DNA from: Tupaia tana
Taxonomy: Eukaryota > Chordata > Mammalia > Scandentia > Tupaiidae
Length of the DNA stretch: 64,000 nucleotides
NCBI GenBank assembly: GCA_026018925.1
Contig: JAKSZU010000005.1
Span: 20,508,779 to 20,572,778 of the forward strand
Direction: 5' to 3'
Shown here: positions 44,812-55,885 of the stretch, in pieces
How the letters are laid out: the number at the start of each line of letters is the position of its first letter
Numbering within the stretch: the stretch's first letter is position 1
The notes under the pieces: model-generated
Told to the model about the DNA's origin: nothing
Database searches by the model: none
Seen by the model: only the letters and a program-made list of their open reading frames with translations
Made by a program: the position numbers and the translations under genes

Positions 44812-45078
44812 TATTTTATTTTTTTTTTTTTTTGAGAGAGATATTTTGCTACAGGGTGTGTGCACTCGCTGGAGAGACAGAAAGCAAGAAATCACTGCCT
44901 GGGGGGGAAGGTCACACTGCAATCCCTTCTTCTCCATTCTCCTCTCGGGATTTTGGACATGCACACACATGTGCCCAGCATGAGTTTTAAGTTACCGGGT
45001 CTGGGACTCTAATTGAGTCATCAACTTGGGAATCCAGCGATGTAACCCTTAATTACTCCATATGAAACTGTTGGTTCC
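44812..45078 (-). mobile_element. L-type SINE
   Basis: T run, TTTTGCTACAGGGTGTGTGC, CAATCCCTTCTTCTCC and the altered head complement CTGTTGGTTCC, with a short insertion in the A-box region. Confidence 0.82.
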
Positions 45079-45429
45079 ATACGTATAGAATTCTTAGGTG
45101 AGATATCAGAGCTGATGTAAATGTAGGTGTGCATAGTAGAGAGTAAACAGTTCTAATGCTATGACACTGGATAACATCAAAGTGACTTGGAATACAGACA
45201 TATTAAGGAAGAGAACCCAAGATGGAGTTCTGGGAAGTTTTACATTTACAAATCATACAAAAGCTACTACTTTTATAGATGTAAAAGAAATCCTGGCTTG
45301 GACTTACATTATTTACTTTAAGATAAACTTTTAAAATAATAAAACAGGACTGGAATAGAGACTTTGTCACTGATTATAATCTGAATTGAACCTATGATTA
45401 CAAATGAACAATGCTCATTGTTACAGAAG

Positions 45430-45471
<42 letters not shown>
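45079..45471. other. No gene; (TA)n at 45433-45472
   Basis: A TA array of about 40 bp ends the stretch. The rest is unrecognised. Confidence 0.6.
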
Positions 45472-45475
<4 letters not shown>

Positions 45476-46052
45476 GTAAAATTTGATTTTATATATTGAT
45501 CTTGCATCTGTGAGTTTGCTGTACTCATTATTAACTTTTATAGGTTGTGTGTGTGAGAGAAAGTGAGAAGGAGTTAATTTTGATTTTCTACTTGTATGAA
45601 TATGTCATCTGAAAATAGTTATACTTCTTTCTTTCCAATCTGTATGACTTTCTTCTCTGTTCCTTGCATGATTGCCCTTATTAAAACTTCAATAATTATT
45701 CTGAAAAGTAGTGAGAGTGGATAGGCTTATCTTGTTCTTAGTATTAGGGCAAAATAGTCAATGTTTTACCATTAAGCTTGATGTTAGCTGTGAATTTTTT
45801 ACTGATGGCCTTTATCAGGTTGAGGAAGCTTCCTTTTATTCCTACTTTGTTGAATGATTTAATTATGAAAAGATACTGGATTTTGCCAAATTCTTTTTCT
45901 GCATGTATTGAGGTGGTGATGTGGCTCTTCCTTTATTCTATTAATTTGGGCTTCATTGATTATTTTTTCTATTGCATTTTGAATCTATTTTAATATTTTA
46001 TCTTTTTCTAAGAATCTGTACATTTTACCTAATTTATCGACATACTATTGTT

Positions 46053-46280
46053 TTCGATGCACTCTCACTTAGTTAATTGACGTTTGAGTCCCAAACCTGG
46101 CAGCTTAAAACTCACACTGGCCATGTGTGTGTGCATCCTCAAAATCTCGAGAGAAGAGAGAAGGGATTGAGGCTTGGCTATCTCCCTGAGGAATGTTTTC
46201 TTGCTTTTTGTTTCTCTATCTCTCTCTGTCTCTATTTCTACAGAGAGTGCATGCACTCTTTAGCAAAATCTCTCTAAAAA
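46053..46280 (+). mobile_element. 5'-truncated L-type SINE, 13-bp target-site duplication
   Basis: ACATACTATTGTT at 46040-46052 and 46281-46293 is identical. The insert starts inside the tRNA-like head: a B-box remnant TTTGAGTCCCAAACC is present but the A box is not. It ends CTTTAGCAAAATCTCTCTAAAAA. Confidence 0.9.
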
Positions 46281-46572
46281 ACATACTATTGTTCATAAGA
46301 TTATTTTATGATCCTTTTTTAAATTTAAGATTGGTAGCAACGTTTGTTCTTTCATTCTTGCTTTTAGTAATTTAAGTCATCTCTTTCATGGTCTTCTGTC
46401 TACTGAAGAGTTTTAGAATTTTGTTGATATTTTCAAAGAGGGATCTTTCAGATTGTTAACTTCCTTTATTGTTGTTCTATTTTTTATTTTATTTATATTT
46501 GCCCTAATATTTATTATTCTTCTATCAGTTCACTTTGGACTTAGTTTGCTCTTCTTTCTCTACATTTTTTTT

Positions 46573-46755
46573 AGTAATTATTTAATTTAATTTAATTTAT
46601 TATTATTTTTTAATTTGATCAGAGAAAGATACAGAGAGTAGAAATAGGGAAAACGAAAAAGCAAGCTGTCAGGTGCAGGACTTGAAGCACAGAAGACCAA
46701 TATGGGAGTCCAGTCCAATGTGGGCCTTAGCCAACATGCCACCTGTTGGCCCCAT
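46573..46755 (-). mobile_element. S-type SINE
   Basis: The plus strand has TTTTTTAATTTGATCAGAG, a GA-rich stretch, GCAAGCTGTCAGGTGCAGG and CATGCCACCTGTTGGCCCC. A small duplication of the GGAGTCCAGTCCAATGTGGG kind disturbs the head. Confidence 0.83.
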
Positions 46756-46805
46756 CTTCTAGATTCTGAGGTAGATAGTTAAATTTGATTGATTGTAGGT
46801 CTCTC

Positions 46806-47040
46806 ATCTTTTTTTTTATAATTTTTATTTATTTTTAATTTTTTTACATTCAAATACTTTGTATCATAACAATATACCAAATGCCTTTTCCTATTCAGAA
46901 TATTGGTTCAGTCAAAGATATTACTGTACATATTATCATCAACATATAATTTTTCATTTTTGTGTTCCTTATTTTCTTTTCCCCCTTCATTTCCTCCCTC
47001 TCACCCTGACCCATTTTCAACCCTCCTCTTTCTTAACGTA
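46806..47040 (-). mobile_element. L1 3' UTR fragment nested in an older L1
   Basis: T-rich start, GATATTACTGTACATATTATC and CATTTCCTCCCTCTCACCC match the 3' UTR of the L1 copies at 14.8 and 43.7 kb. It is severely 5'-truncated (about 235 bp). Confidence 0.65.
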
Positions 47041-47446
47041 TACTTTATAACTCTAATTTCTTTCTTATTTCTGCTTTAGCTATACCTATGAGTTTTGGTA
47101 CACTGTACCTTTTTTCATGCACCTATAATTATTTTCTGATTTCCCTTTAATTTTTTTCTTTGATTTATTCTTTGTTGATTCTTTAGGAATGTATTGTTTA
47201 ATTTCCACATATTTGTGAACTCCATAAGTTTCCTTCTGTTATTGATTTATCACTTCATTCCATTGTGGTCATAGAACATACTTTGAATAAATTCAATTAC
47301 TTTAAATTTACTTAGACTTGTTTTATTACCTAATATGTGGTCTATTCTAGAAAATATTCCATGTGCACCTGAGAAAAATGTGTATTATGCTGCTGCTGAG
47401 TGTGGTATTCAATAGACATCTGTTATGTCTAATGGACTTCCAGTGT

Positions 47447-48045
47447 GTTTATATTAATTTGTTAGGGTTGCCACGACAAAGTAGTACAGACTGAGCAGCT
47501 TCTACAACAGAAATGTGTTTCTTCACAGTTCTGGAAGTCAGAGTCCCAGATCAAGGTGTTAGCAAGGTTGAAGTCATTCTGAGGTGTCTCTTCTTACATT
47601 GTAGATAGCCATCTTCTTCTGGCATCTTTACATCTTTTCCCTCAAAGTCTGTCTATACACACATCTTTACTTTTTTATTGCTGAAAATAAGGACACCAGA
47701 TATATTAGATTAAAGATTATTTATTTAACTTAATTTTGTCATATTCACATATTAAATGCTGTATCTCCAGTACAGTCATAGTCTGAGGTAATGGGAATTA
47801 GGACAACATATAAATTTTTTTTTTAAATAATTATTTATTTTATTTATTCATTTATTTTTTTTTTAATTTGACCAGAGAGAGACAGAGGGTGAGAGTGAGA
47901 GAGAGAGAGAGGAAGTGAGAAAGCAAGCCACCAGATTCAGGACTTGAACCCTGGTCAGCCATGTGGGAGTGTCCAGCACCTTAACTACCACGCCACCTGC
48001 TGGTCCCAGGACAACATATAAATTTTGAAGGGAACACATGATAAT
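47447..48045 (+). mobile_element. ERVL-type LTR (MLT2-like), split by a SINE
   Basis: AATTTGTTAGGGTTGCCACG, AACAGAAATGTGTTTCTTCAC, GTTCTGGAAGTCAGAGTCCC and GTCATAGTCTGAGGTAATGG follow the MLT2 order. It lies inside an L1 ORF2 and is itself interrupted at 47819. Confidence 0.65.
47819..48007 (-). mobile_element. S-type SINE in LTR, 19-bp target-site duplication
   Basis: AGGACAACATATAAATTTT at 47800-47818 and 48008-48026 is identical and is LTR sequence. The plus strand reads TTTTTTAATTTGACCAGAG, a GA run, AAAGCAAGCCACCAGATTC and CACGCCACCTGCTGGTCCC. Confidence 0.95.
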
Positions 48046-48425
48046 GATGTGGATCTTTCATTTCTGGTTGTTCTTCCATCTAATTGTTCTAGAAATTACT
48101 GAAAATAAGGCAGTCTCAACTACAGTTATGATTATAAAAAAGTGTATTTTTCTTCCTTTAATTCCATCAGTTTTTGTTTCACATATTTTGCCACTTTGTG
48201 GTTAAGGGAATTTGAGCTTCTAATTGTTTTATCTTTTTTATTGGAGAGAACTTTTATTATTGTTAAATATCCTTTTTGTTTTTCTGTAGCAAATTATGTT
48301 TTAAAATCTGTTGTGTCTGAATAGAATGCTTACATCATTTTGAGTTACTGTTTGAATAATATATCTATATGCATACATTTGATTTTAACCTATTTGTGCC
48401 TTTAAATATAAAGAGTGTCTCTTGT

Positions 48426-48691
48426 GGGACCAGCAGTTAGCGTAATAGCTATGTCGCTGGACTCCCATGTAGTTGACTGCGGTTAGCATCCCGGACCCGG
48501 TGGCTTAAAACTCATGCCGGGCGCGTGTGAGCGCGTGCCCAAGATCCCAAGAGGAGAAAGGAGGAAAAGGGATTGTGGCATGGCCATCCACGCTGAGGGG
48601 TGATTTCTCGCTTTCTGTCTCTCTGTCTCTCTCTGTCTGGCAAGCGCACGCGCCCTATAGCAAAAAACCTCTCCAAGAAAAAAAAAAAAAA
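48426..48691 (+). mobile_element. L-type SINE in L1, young, 15-bp target-site duplication
   Basis: AAGAGTGTCTCTTGT at 48411-48425 and 48692-48706 is identical L1 sequence. The copy is full length with surviving CpGs (GCCGGGCGCGTGTGAGCGCG). A B-box change (GCGGTTAGCATCC) may impair its promoter. Confidence 0.95.
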
Positions 48692-49094
48692 AAGAGTGTC
48701 TCTTGTAGCTAGCATAGTGTGTGATAATGTTTTTAACCAACTTTTGTAATACCTGCCTTTTAATAGATATTCTAAATCTATTAACATTTATTGAAATTAT
48801 TGATGAGGAAGGATTTAAGCCTGCTATTGTAATCTTTGTTTTCTGTCTTATGTTTTCCCTTTCCTATTAGTTGCACCAGGAATTACAATTAGCATTTTAA
48901 TTTGTAACAATTTAAATAGTTCAGATTAATACAGACTCAGTTTCTACATTGCATAAAATGTTTGCTCCTATAAAGCAAAGTTATCTCTTTCTTCTACACT
49001 TCCACTTTTGTACTTTTATTGTTGTACATTTTTATTCACTTTATATTTGTCACTATGGATTTATCATTATTGCCTACATCTTTGTCTTTTTTAA

Positions 49095-49290
49095 AGTTTT
49101 AAAAAATTATTCATGATAGAGTGCATGTACATACATGAATGAGAGAAAAGAAAGAGCTAAAGATAGAGATAGAGAGAATGAGAGAAGTACTCTTGACAGG
49201 GTCTCCTCATGCCCCTTTCACAGCCTTCCACCTCCTCAGGATCATAGGCACACACACCCAGAATGGTTAAAGCTAACCCAGGGATCTGAG
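49095..49290 (-). mobile_element. Type-B SINE, head missing
   Basis: ATAGAGTGCATGTACATAC, a GA-rich part, TGACAGGGTCTCCTCATGCC and AGGATCATAGGCACACAC. It ends near GCTAACCCAGGGATCTGAG without a clear A box. Confidence 0.6.
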
Positions 49291-49347
49291 CTCATTTTAT
49301 TTTAAATGTAAAAAGCACAAATTTAAATCCTTTTAGAAATGTTTATT

Positions 49348-49600
49348 TATAGTGGTTAAAGTGCTAGAGTCCTACATGGTTGACCACCGGTTCAAGTCCC
49401 AGATCTCGCAGCTTGAAAAATCACACCAGCTGTGTGTGTGCATGTCCCAAATTCCAAGAGGAGTGTGGAGAAGAAAGAATTTCAGCATGTCCATCCTCTC
49501 CTTGAGGGTGATTTCTTACTTTCCCTCTCTCTGTCTCTGTCTCTCTCTTTTTTCAGCAAGCACGCATGCCCTATGGGGGAAAATCATTAATTTTTTTTCA
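49348..49600 (+). mobile_element. L-type SINE, head partly lost
   Basis: It starts within the A-box region (TAGTGGTTAAAGTGCTAGAG). GGTTCAAGTCCC is the B box, GAGGAGTGTGGAGAAG the centre and CCCTATGGGGGAAAATC the end. Confidence 0.82.
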
Positions 49601-49611
49601 AAAAAAATTAT

Positions 49612-49760
49612 TTATTACATGACAGAGACAGAAAGAGAGAAAGATGTACCTAAGAAGGTGTTCCTGCATGATCCACTACCAGTCTCACTTGGCCTGGATC
49701 ATGGGTGTGCACCCAGTGTGTTTAGAGATGCTCCATAACACTAACCCAGAACTTTTCTCA
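49612..49760 (-). mobile_element. Type-B SINE, first of a tandem pair
   Basis: CATGACAGAGACAGAAAG, ATGATCCACTACCAGTCTC, GGCCTGGATCATGGGTGTG and ACACTAACCCAGAACTTTT. The next element repeats this order almost word for word. Confidence 0.65.
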
Positions 49761-49780
49761 TGTGGGTCCAACTTTAAAAT

Positions 49781-49985
49781 GTTGTTCATTTATTTTTAGA
49801 GATATAGACAAAGAAAGGAAAAATAGAAAGATAGGTATACCCATGCCACGATCCACCACAAATCTCAGCTGGCCTGGATCATGGGTGTATGCACTCCTGG
49901 TGTGTTTAGAGTTGTCACATAACACTAACCCAGGATTTTTCACATTTGGGTCCAGTTATCTTACCAATGTGCCACTGCCTTTTGT
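49781..49985 (-). mobile_element. Type-B SINE, second of a tandem pair
   Basis: ACGATCCACCACAAATCTC, GGCCTGGATCATGGGTGTA and ACACTAACCCAGGATTTTT are followed by the head complement CTTACCAATGTGCCACTGCC. The pair shares orientation and is spaced about 20 bp apart. Confidence 0.65.
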
Positions 49986-51124
49986 TGTTTTTAATAATGT
50001 CATAAACTATGCATACAAAATAGCATATGTATTTTTTAACCATTGAAGAAATTAAGACTGAAATCACACAATTCATTGAAATCAGTGGTAATGAACCACT
50101 CTCCATAACCTTTGGAACACAGTGAAAGCGATCATAAGAGGGAAGTTCATAGTCATTAGTGCTCACAAGAAAAAAATAGAAAGGTGGCAAACAAACAACA
50201 CTGCACCTCAAGGAACTGGAAAAGCAACACCACCACCACCACAACAACAAAACCCCAAATAACAGAAGAAAAGAGTAGATCAGAGATAAATGAAACAAAG
50301 AATAAAAGACCTATACAAAAAGTCAACAAAACAAAAAGCTGCTTTTTGTTTTTTGAGACAGTAAGCACGATTGATCAATCAAGAGCTGTACTAATCAGGG
50401 AAACCAGAGAAGTGAACCAGAGAAATAAAAGTAAGTAATGGAGTTGGTGATATAACTGATATATCAGTAAAACAAAAACCTGCTGGAGAATACTATAAGC
50501 AACTACATGCCAACAAACTACAAAACCTAGATGAGATGGACAAACTTCTGGACATATTCAGGTTACCTAGGCTGAATTGGGATGAAACAGAAAGACTAAA
50601 TAGACCAATTATAAGTGATGAGATTGAATCAATAATAGTCTCCCAACAAAGAATAGCCCAGGTCCAGATGGCTTTGCTTCTAAATTCTACAAAAATTTTA
50701 AAGAAGAGCTAATTCCAACTCTCCTCAAACTATTTCTAAAGATATTTTTAAAAAAGGACCCTCTCAAACTCATTCTGTGAAGCCCAAACCAGACAAGGAC
50801 ATAATGAAAAAAGAAAACTACAAGCAAATATCTCTGATGAATGCTGTTGCAAAATTCTCAACAAGATACTACTGAACTGAGTACAACAGCACATTAAGAA
50901 GATTAGACACCACAGCCAGATAGGCTTTATCCCACAGGTGCAAGAATGGCTCAACATATACAAAACAATAAATTTAATCCATCATATTAATAGAAAGAAA
51001 GATACAAACCATCTGATCACATCTCTAAATGCAGAAAAAAATTGATAAAATATAACATCATTTCATGATGAAAATTTTCAGCAAAATAGAGATACAAGGG
51101 ACATTCATAAACACAATAAAAACC

Positions 51125-51372
51125 AAGGAACCAGCAAATGATATGGTACTTAAGGTGCTGAACTTCTGCAGGAAAGAGCATTTCAAGCCCTGAACCTGGT
51201 ATTTTGAAAATCATGCTAGATACATGTGTATGAATGCTGAAAATCCCGAGAGGAGAATGGTGTAGAAGGAATTCTGGTATGATCATCCTTCCAGGGGGGA
51301 TGATTTCTCATTTTCCCCTCAGTCTCTGTCTGGTAAGGACATTCATTCTATGGTGAAAATCTAAAACAAGAA
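51125..51372 (+). mobile_element. L-type SINE inside L1
   Basis: GGAACCAGCAAATGATATGG is the head. A disrupted B box (CATTTCAAGCCC) follows. CCCGAGAGGAGAATGG marks the centre and TCTATGGTGAAAATC the end. Confidence 0.82.
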
Positions 51373-52141
51373 AAAAAGCCATGTACAACAGACCCATTGC
51401 TAACATCGTACTGAATAGAAAAAAAACTGAAAACATTTTTACAAAACACTGGGACAAGACAAGGCTTGTCTCCATTCCTTTCAATGTAGTTCTGGAAGTC
51501 CTTGCCAATGCAATCAGACAAGAGAGCAAGATAAAAGGCATTCAGATAGGAAAAGAAGTAGCTGACCAGTCCCTACAGATGATATGATTACATACATTAA
51601 AAAAATCTTAAAGGAATCCATGAAAACCTAGAAGTGATAAACGAATTCAGTAAAGTAACAAGATATGAAATCAATAAACAAAAATGTACAGAATTTTTAT
51701 ACACCAATAATGAACAGACTGAGACAGAATTGAACAAAGGAATTCAAATTATAGGAGTCCCAAAATGAATACGATACCTAGGAATAAACCTAACCAAAGA
51801 GGTGAAAGAGCTCTACAAGGAAAACTATGAAAAACTGAAAAAATAAATTGAGTATGATACAAAAAATGGAAAGACATCTTTTGTTCTTGGATTGAAAGAA
51901 TCAATATAATCAAAATGCAATTATTTCCACATTAATTTACATATTCAATGCAATACCAATCAAATTGTTGGTGACATACATTTCAGGAACAAGAAAGGAC
52001 AATAATAAAATTTGTCTGGAATTATAAAAGACCCTGTAACACCAATGCTATAGTGTGCAAAAAGAATAAAATAGGAGGCATTTCACTATGCAACTTCAGA
52101 ATATATAATAAAGTGGTGATAATCAAAACAGCATGGTGTGG

Positions 52142-52402
52142 TCTGCAGGTGGCAAAGTGGTTAAGGCACTGGACTCCCATGTGGCCAATTGTGGGCTGAA
52201 TCCCAGACCTGACAGCTTGAAAATAATGCTGGACATGTGTGCATACATGCCCAAAATTCTGAGAGAAGAATGGAAGAAAAGAGATTGCAATATGACCATC
52301 CTCCCCAGGGGGCGGGATTTCTCATTTTCTGTCTCTCTGTCTGTCTGAAAGTGCACATGTATTACAGCAAAAATCTCTCAAAACAAAACAAACAAAAAAC
52401 CC
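52142..52402 (+). mobile_element. L-type SINE in L1, 13-bp target-site duplication
   Basis: CAGCATGGTGTGG (52129-52141) and CAGCATGGTATGG (52403-52415) differ at one base. The head reads CTGCAGGTGGCAAAGTGG, and the tail is an AAAC repeat. Confidence 0.9.
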
Positions 52403-53740
52403 CAGCATGGTATGGGCACAAAAATAGACACAGGCTAATGGAATAGAAAAGTGAATCCAGAAATAAACCCCAAATCATACAGCCAACTGATCTTTGACAA
52501 AGAGTAAAAGATAATGCAGTGGAGAAAAATACAGTTTTTTAAAGAAATGATGCTGGAAGAAGTAGATATTAACCTGCAGGAAAATAAAACTGGACCCCTA
52601 TCTCTCACCATTAATAAGAATCAACTCAAAATGGATAAAGGATTAAATGGAAAACCTCAAACTACAGAACTACTGGTGGAAAAGTTGAAGTATACTCTTG
52701 AAGACATTGCGGTAGGCAAAGATTTCTTAAATAAGACCCCTAAAGTGTAGGCAATAATCCCCAAAAAAGTCAAGTGGGATTACATAAAGCTACAAAGCTT
52801 CTTCAGACTGAAGGAAAGAACAAATAGATAAAAGATAATCCCCAAAATGAGAGAAAATATTTGCAAATTTTTTCTCAGGCAAGTGTTTGATATCCAGAAT
52901 ACATAGGGAACTCAAGCAGTTTACCCGCAAAAGAATGAATAATCCAATTAAAAACTGGACAAATGAACTGAGTAGACAACTCTCCAAGGAAGACTTACAA
53001 ATGACCAAAAGTCATATGAAAAATGTTCAGTCTCTTGTCATAAGGAAATGCAAATCAAAACCACAATGAGGTAGCACTTATCCATTAGAATGGCTAGGAT
53101 AACAAAAGGAAAGAATGGCAACTGCTGATGAGTTTGTGGTGAAAAGGGAGCTCTCTGACACTGTTGGTGGGAATGTAAATTAGTACAATCTTAGTGAAAA
53201 ACAATACAGAGGCTAGAAATAAAAATCTAGAAATAGAACTTCCATATGATCCAATAATCCCACTCCTTAGTGCTTACCCAAAGGACAGGAAAATAATCAG
53301 AAAATACACTTGCACATCCATGTTTATTGCAGCATTGTTCACAATTGTTAAGACATAGAATCAAAACTAAATGTCCAAAAACCGATGACTAGGTTGACAA
53401 ACTGTGGCACATATATATTATATTAGCCATAAGAAATAATGAGACCCTATCATTTGATTCAACATGGATGAATATAGAGGACATAATGTCAAATGAAGTG
53501 AGCCAGACTTTGAAAGATACAGTCTATTCCCACTCAATATACTGAATGTTTACATTCCATAGCGGCCATTAATATATCCAAAGATATGATAGTATGGAGG
53601 ATGTGTGTAGATTCCTTGAGACTATAAAGGAGGGGAGTGGATGGTAGGAAGTGGGTGGTACAGGGTGGGCATAAAATGCAAAGGGAAGAAACATCTAGCA
53701 TTCAAAAAAAATGCGAATTTCTCTGTTGAAATGTATGTAT

Positions 53741-53741
53741 G

Positions 53742-53772
<31 letters not shown>

Positions 53773-53833
53773 ATATATATATTTTATATATATGTGTGTG
53801 TGTGTGTGTGTATATATACACACACATATATAG

Positions 53834-53873
<40 letters not shown>

Positions 53874-53882
53874 GTCCAAGAC

Positions 53883-53912
<30 letters not shown>
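53741..53912. repeat. (TA)n/(TG)n/(CA)n alternating array
   Basis: Two TG blocks (53754-53771, 53793-53810) and one CA block sit among TA runs, with two further TA runs separated by GTCCAAGAC. It is almost entirely alternating purine-pyrimidine. It follows the 3' end of the L1. Confidence 0.92.
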
Positions 53913-53913
<1 letters not shown>

Positions 53914-54128
53914 TATATACATCATGATAGGAATTTCAGGTAAAATGTAAAATTAACCTGAAAATAATTGTGAAATAAAAAGAACATATATAAGTAATTG
54001 TACTATTAAATGATAAAATGAAATCCTATGATCTACTTCTCAGTTAAAGTAATAGAATATCACTAATACCTTTGAAGGCCCTTTGCATTCCTTTGTGTTT
54101 GCTTTCTCCATCTCAGCCTATAATCTTT

Positions 54129-54387
54129 TTTTCGAGAGATTTTTGCTATAGGGCATGTGCACTCTCCGAAAAAGAGAGAAACAGAGAGACAGAAAAAAAG
54201 AAATCACCCCCTTGCCCAGGGGAGAAGGCCATGCTGCAATCCCTTCTCCTCTATTCCCCTCTCAGGATTGTGGGCTCACATGCACATGTGCCTGGCATGA
54301 ATTTCAAGCCACTAGGTCCAGGACTTCAACCATGGTCAACTATATGGGAATCTAAAGATGTTAACAATTACGCTGTCTGCTGGTCCC
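54129..54387 (-). mobile_element. L-type SINE, 15-bp target-site duplication
   Basis: CAGCCTATAATCTTT at 54114-54128 and 54388-54402 is identical. The plus strand shows TTTTGCTATAGGGCATGTGC, CAATCCCTTCTCCTC and GTCTGCTGGTCCC. Confidence 0.94.
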
Positions 54388-54639
54388 CAGCCTATAATCT
54401 TTAAAAAAAATAAATGCTTGTCTATGCATTTACCTCAAAATACAAATTTATGCAACATAAGTTTTGATAATAGTACTTTTATCATTACTCAATTCTCCAC
54501 AGCTCATACCTTCTGCCTGCTCGCTCCTGGATGTTATGAGCTTGCATAATTACCTTTATGTACATGCTACCAAATTCTGCTGCTTGCACACTCTAGAGCA
54601 CAGGATGGAGCAGTGGCCTTAATAGTAGGTTATGTTCCA

Positions 54640-55490
54640 CCTGGAAACACTTGAAACACAGTCGAGGTCAGGATATATTTGCTGGGATGTGGGTAGTAGA
54701 GATCCAAGGTGGTTCAGGACAAAGAGCTTTCCCAGGGACAATCCTAGAAACCATTCTGCTCTCTGGATCTAGTAGAGCTGTCCTCTGGCAGGGACAGCTT
54801 TGGACAACCTCTGAAATGCTCTCGATGCTTCCATTGTCCTGACCATTTTCACCTGGATTGCTTTTACCAATGATAGTCTCTTTAGAAACCAGCATCACTT
54901 CCATGCTTTCAGAATTATCCATCAAATATAACTTTATGTTTTTGCCACATGATCAGCCTGCAAGTTTTCTAAATATTTCTGCTCTGCTTTCCATTTGATT
55001 ATCAATTCTATCGTTAAGTCATGTCATTCCACTGTTATTTCACTGAATGCAGTTAAAAGCAAACCAAACAGCACCCTGATTACTTAGTCATTTAAAAATT
55101 TGTTCTGCTAGTGAACTTAGATCACCATGCATATGTTTGTCCTTCCACAACATCTCAGGGCATAGAAACGAAGTATTCAAATTCTTTGCCACTTCTTAAC
55201 AACAGTGGCCCTTCTTCCAGTTCCTCAAATAACTTCATTTTCCTCTGAAACCTCCTCAGAATGATCTTGATTATCCATATCTCTAACAGATTGTGCTTAT
55301 AGGCAGGTAGATAATGTTTAAAAAGTTCTAGTTCATGTCTAGACTGTTCTTCTGAGCCTCTATCGGAACCTAGGTTTTTTTTTTAGACTGCTCCACCAAA
55401 CTCTTTAATTCCCTTTCCATTACCCAGTATCAAAGACACTTCTACAATTACAGATATTTGTAGCAATGTAACCCCGCTAAACTGTGCCAG
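54640..55490 (-). mobile_element. MaLR internal sequence (ERVL-MaLR), old
   Basis: The plus strand reads CCTCTGAAACCTCCTCAG, CCATTACCCAGTATCAAAGAC and GCTAAACTGTGCCAGTTTC, which resemble the antisense of THE1/MST-type internal sequence. The adjoining LTR at right supports this. No open frame survives. Confidence 0.5.
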
Positions 55491-55885
55491 TTTCTGTACT
55501 ACTGCATTGCTAACAGAAATGTCCAAAACTATGTAATTTATAAAAACAGAGATTTATTTGTCTCATGATTTTGGTGACTAGAAGTCCAAAGGTATCACAA
55601 AATGGCAGAAGACAGAACTTTGAACAGAGCAGAGTGTGGTATACACGTGGGCTTCTACTTGCCTCATTTCCTCTCCTTATAAATCCTTCAAAGACTAGAG
55701 ATACAGCAGATGGCAAAGGGGTTACGTTGTGAGACTCCCACATTGTCGAGCGCAGTTCAAATCCTAGATCCAGTGGTTGGCAAATCATGCTGGGTACATA
55801 TGCATGCATGGCCAAGATCCTAAAATTCCTCTTTGCAGTTTCATCATTTATTCATGATCACAAGGCAGGAAGAGGATGTGTAGTT
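55491..55885 (-). mobile_element. MaLR-type LTR, split by a SINE
   Basis: AACTATGTAATTTATAAAAAC, AGATTTATTTGTCTCATG and CCATTTGTGC-like remnants match the antisense 3' part of MaLR LTRs. With the internal part at left, this is the 5' LTR of a minus-strand element. Confidence 0.5.
55698..55822 (+). mobile_element. L-type SINE lacking its 3' half
   Basis: ACAGCAGATGGCAAAGGGG, the B box CAGTTCAAATCC and CATGCATGGCCAAGATCC are present. The copy stops there, with no CT-rich part or tail. Confidence 0.8.

Larger units (their letters stand above)
45472..49090 (-). mobile_element. Old L1 ORF2, heavily nested
   Basis: Antisense ORF2 landmarks run in consistent order from the reverse-transcriptase region at left (GATCTTGCATCTGTGAG, TTTATCAGGTTGAGGAAG, GATGTGGCTCTTCC) to the upstream part at right (GGTTGTTCTTCCATCTAATTG, TATTTGTGCCTTTAAATATA, GGAAGGATTTAAGCC). 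Interruptions are SINEs at 46053, 46573 and 48426, an L1 3' UTR piece at 46806 and an ERVL LTR at 47447. No reading frame survives. Confidence 0.75.
50045..53560 (+). mobile_element. Old L1 ORF2, about 3 kb, two SINEs inside
   Basis: Sense ORF2 landmarks: AATTCATTGAAATCAGTGG, AATAGCCCAGGTCCAGATGG, AGCACATTAAGAAGATTAGAC, CACAGGTGCAAGAATGGC, GTAACACC-type RT region, CATACAGCCAACTGATCTTTG and ATCAAAACCACAATGAGG. The polymerase-motif segment near 51576-51590 has lost bases (TCCCTACAGATGATATGATT), destroying the FADD-type active site. The 3' UTR leads into a TA/TG array. Confidence 0.82.

Noticed and set aside
49612-49985. CRISPR-like or satellite array
   Set aside because: There are only two long units, each a SINE; spacing and context do not fit an array.
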